The position numbers and the translations under genes were made by a program. The notes beneath the pieces were generated by a model, which ran no database searches, had not been told where the DNA came from, and saw only the letters and a program-made list of their open reading frames with translations. DNA of 6,729 nucleotides from CAZDBA01 sp964503615 (GTDB lineage Bacteria > Planctomycetota > Planctomycetia > Pirellulales > Pirellulaceae): the NCBI GenBank assembly GCA_964503615.1, contig CAZDBA010000210.1, positions 1 to 6,729 on the forward strand, given 5' to 3'. Position 1 is the first letter of the stretch. Every line of letters starts with the position of its first letter. This document shows, piece by piece, positions 1 through 5,873 of this stretch.

Positions 1-89
1 GCGGTGGTACGGGGTGGAGAGAATCGCGATCCCGTTCGGTTTTAAAAGATGGTTACCCCACCCAAAATCCCCGAAACTGCACTTGCTTG

Positions 90-181
90 GTATGGGCAGA
101 AAAAGGGGACGCAGGGGCAGAAAAAGGGGAGGGAAAGAAAAAGGGGACGCAGCAGAATATCCCCTTTTTAATTGCCCATAC
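90..181. repeat. REP-like palindromic repeat element
   Basis: The element has matching outer ends: GTATGGGCA at 90-98 is the exact reverse complement of TGCCCATAC at 173-181. Inside are three tandem units of a GGGCAGAAAAAGGGGACGCAG-like sequence (94-114, a shortened copy at 115-130, and 131-152 with GGGAAAG replacing GGGCAG). The last unit forms a perfect 10-bp stem, AAAAAGGGGA (138-147) with TCCCCTTTTT (160-169), around a 12-base loop. Outer and inner arms are collinear, so the first unit could pair with the right arm instead of the third. G-rich REP sequences of this AAAAAGGGGAC...CCCCTTTTT style are known near RAYT (REP-associated tyrosine transposase) genes in many bacteria. No transposase is visible here. 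The repeat class is inferred from architecture. Confidence 0.6.
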
Positions 182-439
182 TGTTGGATTGGTGCGTTAC
201 GATCCGTCTTTACTTGTAGTGTCTAGCAGCACACCAAATGATTTCTATTAAGCCGTAAAACAGCAAAAAACTCGCCCTCGCACGTCAAATTTCAAAGCTT
301 TCGTCACAAACCACTGTGATCAAACCTTTGCTTGGATATACTTCTCGGGAGATTGTCATACCGCTACCTATTGTATTGTGGTTGCGCTAAATATATGTAC
401 TTTTCTTTTTCTTTTCTTTTTTTATCGAGGTAAACTTAG
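182..439 (+). promoter_or_regulatory. upstream region of the secreted dockerin gene
   Basis: This AT-rich spacer holds no supported gene. Two weak sigma-70-like promoters can be proposed. One has the -10 box TATACT at 337-342 (5 of 6 matches to TATAAT) with only a poor -35 near 314-319. The other has TTGTCA at 353-358 (5 of 6 matches to TTGACA) with TATTGT at 374-379 at a short 15-base spacing. Neither is convincing alone. A pure pyrimidine tract occupies 400-423. The ribosome-binding site GAGG (427-430) lies 9 bases before the ATG at 440. Confidence 0.3.
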
Positions 440-1888
440 ATGCGACGTAACTTGATTGGGGCAGTTCTAATTGCCCTACTACTAACAATGACCGGCCAAG
501 CGAATGCTCAGGAAACTCAGTCTGTGTTATTCGATTTCCGGAGCACTGAAGGTAATGGAATCGCCGGAGTGCCGCCTAATACTAATTTTGATCCGGGCAA
601 TGTAGGAGATACTATTACTCTTGAAGCTGGACTTAGCGTAACGATTGTCGATATCACCGCTCCAGAGTACGACGTAACTGGCCCTATTCCGATACAAACT
701 GGTATTACGCTCAGTGCAGCTGCCGGTGATGCTGTCATCGCCACAATTGAAGGTCAAGATTCGCTTGGCATTGACAACCCTAGTATTGACAACGTCCAAA
801 ATGATTTAATTAGTGATGGTAACGACAGCGGGGATTTCAATCCTGGAGAAACTATTACGCTAACTTTTGATCAAGACGTGGTGTTCACTGCCATCGAGTT
901 GGAATCAGTGGAAGCCACCGACAGTTTTGATGTATTGGTTGGTGGAGTTGCCTTCTTAGAAACCACTGGTGACGATGAGTTCCTAGAAAGCCTTGGTGGC
1001 CTTTCAGGTTTTACGATCCCGGCCGGTACTGAAGTTACATTCGCTGCTGATGGTTTATTGACCATGGAAAATGCCTCAAGTTTTCGAATCGAAACGTTTA
1101 CGGTCCTCGTGGCGGGGCAGGAAGTGGAGTTCAATTTCCGCAGCACTGGAGGTAATGGATTGGCCGGAACCGGTAAGTCTGGCGACTTGGACCCGAGTGG
1201 GGCAGGCGATTTCGTTTCAATTGATGGACTTATCCTAACGATTGTCGATGTCACCGCTCTAGAGTATGACGTCACCGGTGGTCTTCCGGTGCTAACTGGT
1301 AGTACGCTCAGTTCAACTGCCGGTGATGGTGTTGTCACCAACATCTCTGGCCAAGGTGCACTTGGTATCCAAAACCCCTCGATTGGTAACCGCGATTTTG
1401 ATTTGATTGGTGGTGGCACTGAAAGTAGCGATTTTAATCCTGGTGAAACGGTTACGTTCACATTCGACCAAGACGTGGTGTTCACTTCCATCGAATTGGA
1501 ATCAGTTGTAGCTGGCGACACTTTTGATGTATTGGTTGACGGAGTTGCCGTCTTGGAAACCACTGGTGACGATGCATTCCTCGACGACCTTGGTGGCCTA
1601 ACAGATCTTACGATCACAGCCGGTTCTGAAATCACATTCGCTGTTGGTGGCGTGGTGGCGACTACAAGCACTCGTATCGAAACGTTTACTGTCGAAATCA
1701 TGGGGGGCGTACTTAAGGGCGATGTCGACACGAACGGCTTTGTCGAATTCGCAGATATCCCACCCTTTATCAACCTCTTGATCAACATGGGCTTTCAAGC
1801 CGAAGCCGATACCGATTGCAATGGCGTTGTCGAATTCGCGGATATCCCAGTGTTCATCAACCTCCTGATTGAAGCTTCCTCCCCGTAG
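440..1888 (+). CDS. secreted protein with two tandem repeat domains and C-terminal type I dockerin
   Basis: Predicted exported 482-residue protein of unknown function. Residues 1-23 are a classical signal peptide: MRRN, a hydrophobic core GAVLIALLLTM, and an ANA cleavage site before QE. Residues 29-224 and 229-420 are two copies of one domain, recognisable by shared blocks F[DN]FRST-x-GNG, TIVD[IV]TA, LGI-x-NPSI, DFNPGET, TFDQDVVFT, FDVLV and RIETFTV. The domain looks beta-rich and Gly/Asp-rich, but I do not recognise its family. Residues about 425-478 form a type I dockerin with two EF-hand-like loops: D428-D430-N432-E436-D439 and D457-D459-N461-E465-D468, each followed by an FINLLI helix. 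Dockerins bind cohesins in cellulosomes, but planctomycete dockerin proteins usually lack known cohesin partners, so the role here is probably surface attachment or assembly (inference). The start is supported by GAGG 9 bases upstream and by the signal peptide beginning at this Met. The gene is followed by its own terminator. Confidence 0.9.
   Translation: MRRNLIGAVLIALLLTMTGQANAQETQSVLFDFRSTEGNGIAGVPPNTNFDPGNVGDTITLEAGLSVTIVDITAPEYDVTGPIPIQTGITLSAAAGDAVIATIEGQDSLGIDNPSIDNVQNDLISDGNDSGDFNPGETITLTFDQDVVFTAIELESVEATDSFDVLVGGVAFLETTGDDEFLESLGGLSGFTIPAGTEVTFAADGLLTMENASSFRIETFTVLVAGQEVEFNFRSTGGNGLAGTGKSGDLDPSGAGDFVSIDGLILTIVDVTALEYDVTGGLPVLTGSTLSSTAGDGVVTNISGQGALGIQNPSIGNRDFDLIGGGTESSDFNPGETVTFTFDQDVVFTSIELESVVAGDTFDVLVDGVAVLETTGDDAFLDDLGGLTDLTITAGSEITFAVGGVVATTSTRIETFTVEIMGGVLKGDVDTNGFVEFADIPPFINLLINMGFQAEADTDCNGVVEFADIPVFINLLIEASSP
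524..1699 (+). repeat. intragenic tandem duplication (two ~590-base domain repeats)
   Basis: The two domain copies of the secreted protein correspond to about 524-1111 and 1124-1699. DNA similarity is patchy but strong in blocks. The segment coding DQDVVFT[AS]IELESV (from about 872 and from about 1469) and the one coding GVA-x-LETTGDD (from about 946 and 1543) are almost identical. The linkers and the region around residues 41-60 versus 241-262 have diverged. This pattern fits an internal duplication, followed by selection or local gene conversion on the conserved blocks. Confidence 0.8.
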
Positions 1889-1910
1889 TAAAACAAACAT
1901 TGCCTCTTCC

Positions 1911-1931
1911 CCACTAGACGGTTGTCTGTGG
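1911..1931 (+). other. short 3' UTR hairpin
   Basis: CCAC-T-AGAC (1911-1919) pairs with GTCT-GTGG (1924-1931) around a GGTT loop, giving 8 base pairs with one bulged T. It lies 22 bases after the dockerin gene stop and is not followed by a T run, so it is not itself a terminator. It may protect the mRNA 3' end or be incidental. Confidence 0.35.
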
Positions 1932-1971
1932 CGGAGTAAGCTCTGTTTAACATCTAAGTTTTTGAAATCCT

Positions 1972-2010
1972 AAAAGGTCTGAGCAAGTCGTACTTGTTCA
2001 GGCCTTTTTT
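1972..2010 (+). terminator. strong rho-independent terminator of the dockerin gene
   Basis: AAAAGGTCTGAGCAAGT (1972-1988) pairs over 17 positions with ACTTGTTCAGGCCTTTT (1992-2008) around the loop CGT, and the T run continues to 2010. The two non-Watson-Crick positions are G-U wobbles in plus-strand RNA but would be A-C mismatches in minus-strand RNA. The hairpin is therefore best suited to ending plus-strand transcription from the secreted-protein gene. Because the stem starts with AAAA, the minus-strand copy also ends in TTTT, so it might weakly stop the converging ligase operon as well. Confidence 0.85.
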
Positions 2011-2138
2011 CATACCTGCATCAGTTTTTGTTTGATGGCCACCACATCCGCCCCGCAGCCAGTAACCATTTCATGGAGTAGTATGTGTAAATGGTGCTTG
2101 GCAGCGTTAGCACGAACACGTCACCAACGAAGCTGCTT

Positions 2139-2341
2139 CCTCGCTAACGCGTCGGGTTTCCAGTTGTGCGCATTCGCGGGAGGGCGACGCTCCCGCAGCC
2201 ACAGCCACAGCCCTGTAATGGTAACCACGACTGGTTAAGCAGGAGGTTGCCATAAAATGCCAGCCTTTCCAGGAAATAAGATCCGACAAACGAGCTGCAA
2301 ACTCTCGACTGTCTCAAAATCCTCGCTCGCGCTTCGGGCTT
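2139..2341. repeat. intergenic spacer with two related interspersed-repeat-like motifs and hairpins
   Basis: The 2011-2353 spacer between the convergent dockerin gene and ligase operon holds no supported gene. CCTCGCTAACGCGTCGGGTT (from 2139) recurs in the same orientation as CCTCGCTCGCGCTTCGGGCT (from 2321), with 17 of 21 positions matching over 2139-2159 and 2321-2341. Between them lie a 7-bp hairpin, GCGGGAG (2176-2182) with CTCCCGC (2190-2196), a short AGCCAC-type run (2197-2214), and a 6-bp hairpin TAACCA/TGGTTA (2222-2237). Sequences of the type 'GCCCGAAGCGCGAGCGAGG' seem familiar from planctomycete spacers, but that is recollection and untested. No clear terminator for the ligase operon is visible. 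Confidence 0.45.
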
Positions 2342-2353
2342 GTATTAACCGCC

Positions 2354-3823
2354 CTACCCCTCTTTGACTTCGTTCCAGCCTTTTTTGATGTTGTCGGCTA
2401 TAAAGTCGGCGTAGAAACTTCGGATCTGTTCTTCCGAGTTCGATACCCGGACTTCTCGCGCCAAAGGAGTTTTGCGGTTGGGGCTGAAGTCGGTGTAGTG
2501 CATCACGAATGCAGGAAACTCCTCACTCATCGTTTCCTTGTTTGTTTTCCAAATGAGGAACTTTCGCACCATCGTCGCTCCTTTGAGCTCCTTTGTGTAA
2601 ACCGACCGTTCCAAAGTTTCGCTTTGAGGAAGTTTCAACTCGCTGGCATCAACGTCCGCTTTGGCGATCGGGACCACGTCGGTCAATTGAGCAATTCGAA
2701 TATCTTCAACGTTCGAAGCTTTTTTGTCCTCGCGAATCCGTATGAATTGCGGCGAGATCACGCTGACCAGAGGCATCCGCCGTACGACTTCGTAACAGGA
2801 TTTACCCGTATCGTATCGAAGTACCATTCGGTTGATCGTGCCACCACGGGTGTTTTGTGAAATGATGTCCAGGCAACTGATTTCGATAACCCATTCTGGA
2901 CGAACCATCTGATAGGCGACATGGTCTGAGTTGACTTCGGCGTATTCGCTTTCGACCACCATGTCTTTCAGGTCACTATGCATCTCACGGCGGACCTCTT
3001 CGGAAAACCCACCGCCCACGCGGCACATCACTTGCAGTGCACCATCATTGCGAGCTACGGCCAACAGCAGATCATGCATCATCCCCTGTCGGTCGTCGGC
3101 TGACTCGGTAAAGCCAATCACGACGGCATCCAGTGTGTGTTTCGGCTTGGCTTTGAAGCTTCCGCCCGAATCGCTGCGAACGACGATCCCTTCGGCGCCT
3201 TCGTCTTCGACCCATTGCTCAAACAGCTTTTTGACGCTGGCCGTCCCTTTGACACGTTGGGTTTCTACGGGATGAATCTGTTTGCCGCCAGAAAAGATCC
3301 GTTCGATCTCGCTCCATTTGGCATCGTAATCTTTTTCTGAATAGCTTTCGCCGTTGATTGAAAGCAAATCGAAAACGGCAAATTGCAATTTAGCCAGTTC
3401 GTCGGCAGAGTCGGGTTGTCGGGCGACGCTGACAACATCGTGCACACGCGGCCGGCGATCGGAGATGTCGACGTAAAGCTCTCCAGGAATCAAAGCCTCC
3501 GTAATTTTTGCTTTTTCAAACATCTGGAGTGCTTCTTCCGCCCACGGCAGACCGATGCGGACCGTCCCGCCAGGGTTGAGCGTAAACAGTTCGCCATCAC
3601 GCAAAATCAGGCAACAGAACTCCCCGTCGATTTTCCGGCTGACGTAATATTCAGACTCCGGTATTTTTCGCTCAAAGTCAGATTTGGCAACGGGAAACAA
3701 TCGAGAGGCGACTTGCCGTTTGTACGTCTGCACCTGCGGTAGAAGAGCTGGGTCTGAAACTGCGGTTGCGGGTGCAGTTCCATATTGTCCAAGTTTGATT
3801 TGAACCAGGTTTTTTTGAATCAT
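2354..3823 (-). CDS. ATP-dependent DNA ligase-like nucleotidyltransferase with extra C-terminal region
   Basis: Predicted polynucleotide ligase that would adenylate itself on a lysine and seal nicks. With the ATG at 3823 it has 489 residues. Visible ligase motifs, in order: motif I K64-I-D-G-E with K64 the likely adenylated lysine; GELYV with E115; FAVFDLL (148-154, motif IIIa-like); EGIVVR (from E211, motif IV); FKAKPKHTLD (K224 and K226, motif V); an OB-fold stretch with VVIGF, HDLLLAV and RVGGGF; and FIRIREDKK (360-368, motif VI-like). The usual large N-terminal DNA-binding domain is absent. Residues about 380-489 form an added C-terminal region with WKTNKE, YTDFSPNRKTPL and KKGW that I cannot assign. 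An oddity is Phe69 where DNA ligases normally have Arg (KxDGxR). An in-frame TTG at 3886 would add 21 residues and begin 13 bases after the upstream gene. Neither start has a clear Shine-Dalgarno site. The gene is last in a three-gene set. Confidence 0.85.
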   Translation of the reverse strand: MIQKNLVQIKLGQYGTAPATAVSDPALLPQVQTYKRQVASRLFPVAKSDFERKIPESEYYVSRKIDGEFCCLILRDGELFTLNPGGTVRIGLPWAEEALQMFEKAKITEALIPGELYVDISDRRPRVHDVVSVARQPDSADELAKLQFAVFDLLSINGESYSEKDYDAKWSEIERIFSGGKQIHPVETQRVKGTASVKKLFEQWVEDEGAEGIVVRSDSGGSFKAKPKHTLDAVVIGFTESADDRQGMMHDLLLAVARNDGALQVMCRVGGGFSEEVRREMHSDLKDMVVESEYAEVNSDHVAYQMVRPEWVIEISCLDIISQNTRGGTINRMVLRYDTGKSCYEVVRRMPLVSVISPQFIRIREDKKASNVEDIRIAQLTDVVPIAKADVDASELKLPQSETLERSVYTKELKGATMVRKFLIWKTNKETMSEEFPAFVMHYTDFSPNRKTPLAREVRVSNSEEQIRSFYADFIADNIKKGWNEVKEG

Positions 3824-3899
3824 GGGGAGAACTTTTTGGCTAAAGTCATGCCTTTGAAAAAGGCGCGTTTGTTCAGGTTTCGGCAAGCAGGATCAAGTG

Positions 3900-4652
3900 T
3901 TAGGTGGTGTCTTTTCCCGCCTCTTTGCTAGGCTCTTTGGCGACCTCTTTTTCTTCTTCAGGTTGCTTTAATTCGAGATTGGAAAGATGCAAAAGCAAGC
4001 AGTACTTGTCTCCCTGGATCCGACCTTCAAGAAAGCCACGATAGGGGACACTGCCACGACGCAGGATCAGAGGCTGGTTGCCTTTTGGGCCGGCCCCCAG
4101 CAGCATCATGCTGTCCGATTCAAAAAGCTGCTTTGCGATTCCATACAGGAAGTCGTAGGTCAGACCGTTAATGTGCATCAATTGGAGCTTGTTCGAGAAC
4201 AGGAACTTTCTCAACGCCTCTTCACGCTTGATGAAAACACCTGACCAATTGAGAGGCGTTTGTTCGGAAACGTTTTTTGGTAAGACTTCTTTGGCCCGTT
4301 TCTCCCGTTCACTCCCATCTGGATTCTTGACAATCTCAAACTGATCGACGCGATGCACGATATCTCGTTCCGGGTTAACAAATACTCGACTGGTGTTTTG
4401 CAGCAAAGTCCCCACCATTTCCATGTCAACCTCCGGGTCACCGGAGATAAGCGCTTGGGAAACGTCTTCCAGTTTTCCATGTTCGTCTGCCAGCGCGGAA
4501 ACGTCGCGAGTTAGTGTTGATTTCAGGACGCGAACACACTGCGCCTGTCGGCCTTTGTCATCGACCCAGCGCACATGCAGTGGTTTTGAAACCGACTCCA
4601 TGCTGACCGCGGCATCACGCCCCGCTTCGTTACAAATATTAATTTCTGGCAT
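3900..4652 (-). CDS. uncharacterised protein, middle gene of ligase operon
   Basis: 250 residues; I do not recognise the family. There is no signal peptide or membrane segment, so it is probably cytoplasmic. An N-terminal part has HVRWVDDKGRQAQCVRV (26-42). The middle has VNPERDIVHRVDQFEIV (92-108), which looks beta-rich. A hydrophobic, conserved-looking core runs from about 135 to 229: LNWSGVFIKREEALRKF, LQLMHINGLTYDFLYGIA, LLGAGPKGNQPLILRRG, and YRGFLEG followed by YCLLLHLSNLEL. Residues 231-250 are a Lys/Glu-rich, probably disordered tail. AGGA (4662-4659) lies 6 bases before the ATG; Met18 is a possible alternative start. The ligase gene follows after 13 or 76 bases depending on its start. 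This suggests a function with the ligase, perhaps as an accessory or end-binding factor, but no motif proves that. Confidence 0.8.
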   Translation of the reverse strand: MPEINICNEAGRDAAVSMESVSKPLHVRWVDDKGRQAQCVRVLKSTLTRDVSALADEHGKLEDVSQALISGDPEVDMEMVGTLLQNTSRVFVNPERDIVHRVDQFEIVKNPDGSEREKRAKEVLPKNVSEQTPLNWSGVFIKREEALRKFLFSNKLQLMHINGLTYDFLYGIAKQLFESDSMMLLGAGPKGNQPLILRRGSVPYRGFLEGRIQGDKYCLLLHLSNLELKQPEEEKEVAKEPSKEAGKDTT

Positions 4653-4748
4653 GTTGATTCCTAAATTCGTTTCGGCTTTGAGCCAACGTAGTTTGTTCGA
4701 TCGTTAGTTACTGATTCAAGTTTTTGAAAAATGAAAACGGTTTGTGAT
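4653..4748 (-). other. intra-operon spacer
   Basis: A 96-base gap between the first and second genes of the ligase operon. I see no hairpin-plus-T-run terminator and no good promoter boxes, so read-through is likely. The only site worth noting is the ribosome-binding site AGGA at 4662-4659 for the 250-residue protein. Confidence 0.4.
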
Positions 4749-5381
4749 TTAGATCATTCCAAAGTCCATCAATCCACCCTCGTCATCCGAATCGGATTCC
4801 TCATCGTCGGTGGCAACCGGTGCAGATTGTTGTAACCCTATAAACTCGGCTGCTGTGGGATCGCCAACCAGAAAGAAGACTTGTTCTTCGCCGTTCATCA
4901 ACAGAAATCCAGCGTCCGCTTCCAAACCGCCTCGGTAACTGTATGGAAAATGAAAGATCGCATTCTCTTTCAGCTTTGCCATGAGGGGATCGCAAAGTTC
5001 CTCAGGATTCATCAGGTAACAAAGTCGGATATTGTGATTCAGAAACTCATCGGTAGTGACCGTTTCTGTCAGTGGAATGGGAGTACCAAACGATGACTTT
5101 ACAGGTTCAATCTTGTTCCCCTCGATATCGACGGGGAGCAAATTGGATTTGTCGCACCACAGTCCATCAGCTGACAGGTATCCGAGCCCGGTGCCGCCTT
5201 TGCCGATCACCGTTTTTCCGTCTTCGGCCAGCGTCGCAAGCTCGCATGGCTGGCCTTTGTCGTCGGTGACTTCCAACTCTTTAAATCCGTACAACTTGCT
5301 TCGATCAACTTTGATCATGTCGAACGTGACGGTCGTTTTTTCAAATTCGAATACAAGAGGTTTTGATCTTCGTTTAGCCAT
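4749..5381 (-). CDS. uncharacterised protein with acidic C-terminal tail, first gene of ligase operon
   Basis: 210 residues; family not recognised. The N-terminus is basic (MAKRRSK). Residues about 9-100 look beta-rich, with KVDRSKLYGFKELEV (24-38) and repeated short Asp/Gly turns (DDKGQPC, EDGKT, ADGLW, IEGNK). A second part, about 108-183, contains NHNIRLCYLM, FHFPYSYRGGLEADAGFLL and EEQVFFLVGDP. The C-terminus is an acidic, probably disordered stretch, DDEESDSDDE (192-201), ending in a hydrophobic tip LMDFGMI. No signal peptide or membrane helix is seen. The SD-like AGGA (5389-5386) is 4 bases before the ATG, a rather short spacing. A 96-base gap with no terminator separates it from the next gene, fitting one transcript with the 250-residue protein and the ligase. 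Confidence 0.8.
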   Translation of the reverse strand: MAKRRSKPLVFEFEKTTVTFDMIKVDRSKLYGFKELEVTDDKGQPCELATLAEDGKTVIGKGGTGLGYLSADGLWCDKSNLLPVDIEGNKIEPVKSSFGTPIPLTETVTTDEFLNHNIRLCYLMNPEELCDPLMAKLKENAIFHFPYSYRGGLEADAGFLLMNGEEQVFFLVGDPTAAEFIGLQQSAPVATDDEESDSDDEGGLMDFGMI

Positions 5382-5578
5382 AGCTTCCTGACATCAGATT
5401 GGAATAAACAGTTGAGTCCGGTCCGCTCTGTGTGCGAAGCCAGACTTGGGGAGAAGAGCTTGTGGATTGGTTGAGCTACTGAACAAACACTCGCATGCTA
5501 GCTGTGCGCCTCTTTGTATGAGTTTCGGCACATCGGTAGCAGCAACTTGGACAAAGCCCAGTTCGTTGATTTGTCACT

Positions 5579-5608
5579 ATTCTAACGAAGCGGAATTCGC
5601 TTGGCCAA
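5579..5608 (-). promoter_or_regulatory. candidate promoter of ligase operon with internal palindrome
   Basis: On the minus strand, TTGGCC (5608-5603) and TAGAAT (5584-5579; 5 of 6 matches to TATAAT) are 18 bases apart, a usable sigma-70 arrangement with a weak -35. The spacer contains an inverted repeat AAGCG-GAATT-CGCTT (5588-5602) next to the palindrome TTGGCCAA (5601-5608), which could be an operator. The predicted transcript would have a leader of roughly 190 bases before the first gene. This is speculative. Confidence 0.25.
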
Positions 5609-5812
5609 ATCTACCTGCCTCTTAAATAAGCGTTGAAGAATGGCAACAATTAGAGACAACAGGCCAACTTGCCCGGTGCAGGGGGTGGGCGGTTCTGTGG
5701 AAAAACGGACATCTCAGACCAGATATCACAATTACTTGCGACGAATTGGCGTTTGTCAGCAAAAAAACACTGAACTTGGCAATTTAGGCTGTTTGTTCGG
5801 GCGAGATATGGC
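5609..5812. other. divergent intergenic spacer with no gene
   Basis: This stretch is the middle of the 568-base region between the ligase operon and csrA. No supported coding sequence, RNA gene or terminator was found. Both flanking transcription units must start within the wider spacer, as the genes point away from each other. Confidence 0.4.
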
Positions 5813-5841
5813 TTGACACGCTTGCATTTTTAATATGCATG
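5813..5841 (+). promoter_or_regulatory. candidate csrA promoter
   Basis: A perfect -35 consensus TTGACA lies at 5813-5818. The possible -10 is imperfect: TATGCA (5834-5839) at 15-base spacing or TGCATG (5836-5841) at 17. Further downstream TTATAC (5843-5848) is too far from this -35. A start near 5848 would give csrA a leader of about 100 bases. Confidence 0.4.
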
Positions 5842-5873
5842 GTTATACCTAATAGCTAAATCATGTCTTAAAT

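Noticed and set aside
1..45. Possible tail of an upstream gene, open in frame 1 from the left edge to TAA at 43-45 (AVVRGGENRDPVRF)
   Set aside because: Only 14 residues are visible and I cannot recognise them; they could be a gene end, perhaps of a transposase next to the repeat, but the support is too thin for a feature.
90..181. CRISPR array for the tandem G-rich units
   Set aside because: The units are contiguous, with no spacers, and vary in length; they fit a REP-type repeat.
14..226. Possible 70-residue reading frame at the left end
   Set aside because: Its Arg/Lys/Gly-rich middle is simply the translated REP-like repeat, there is no ribosome-binding site, and the ends have no recognisable protein character.
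871..1788. Long 305-residue open frame on the minus strand
   Set aside because: It is antisense to the secreted dockerin gene, is Ser/Pro/Thr-rich as expected from the reverse of a Gly/Asp/Thr-rich gene, and has no independent signals.
2032..2289. Short frames on both strands in the spacer after the dockerin gene
   Set aside because: They cover the GC-rich repeat-like sequence and hairpins, lack ribosome-binding sites, and have no recognisable protein features.
3383..3742. Plus-strand frames of 100-120 residues within the ligase operon
   Set aside because: They are shadows of the ligase and upstream genes, whose minus-strand frames carry clear motifs.
3963..4652. Ku homology for the 250-residue protein
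   Set aside because: Pairing with a ligase suggested it, but I could not match the Ku core motifs by eye; only a functional analogy is left as a hypothesis.
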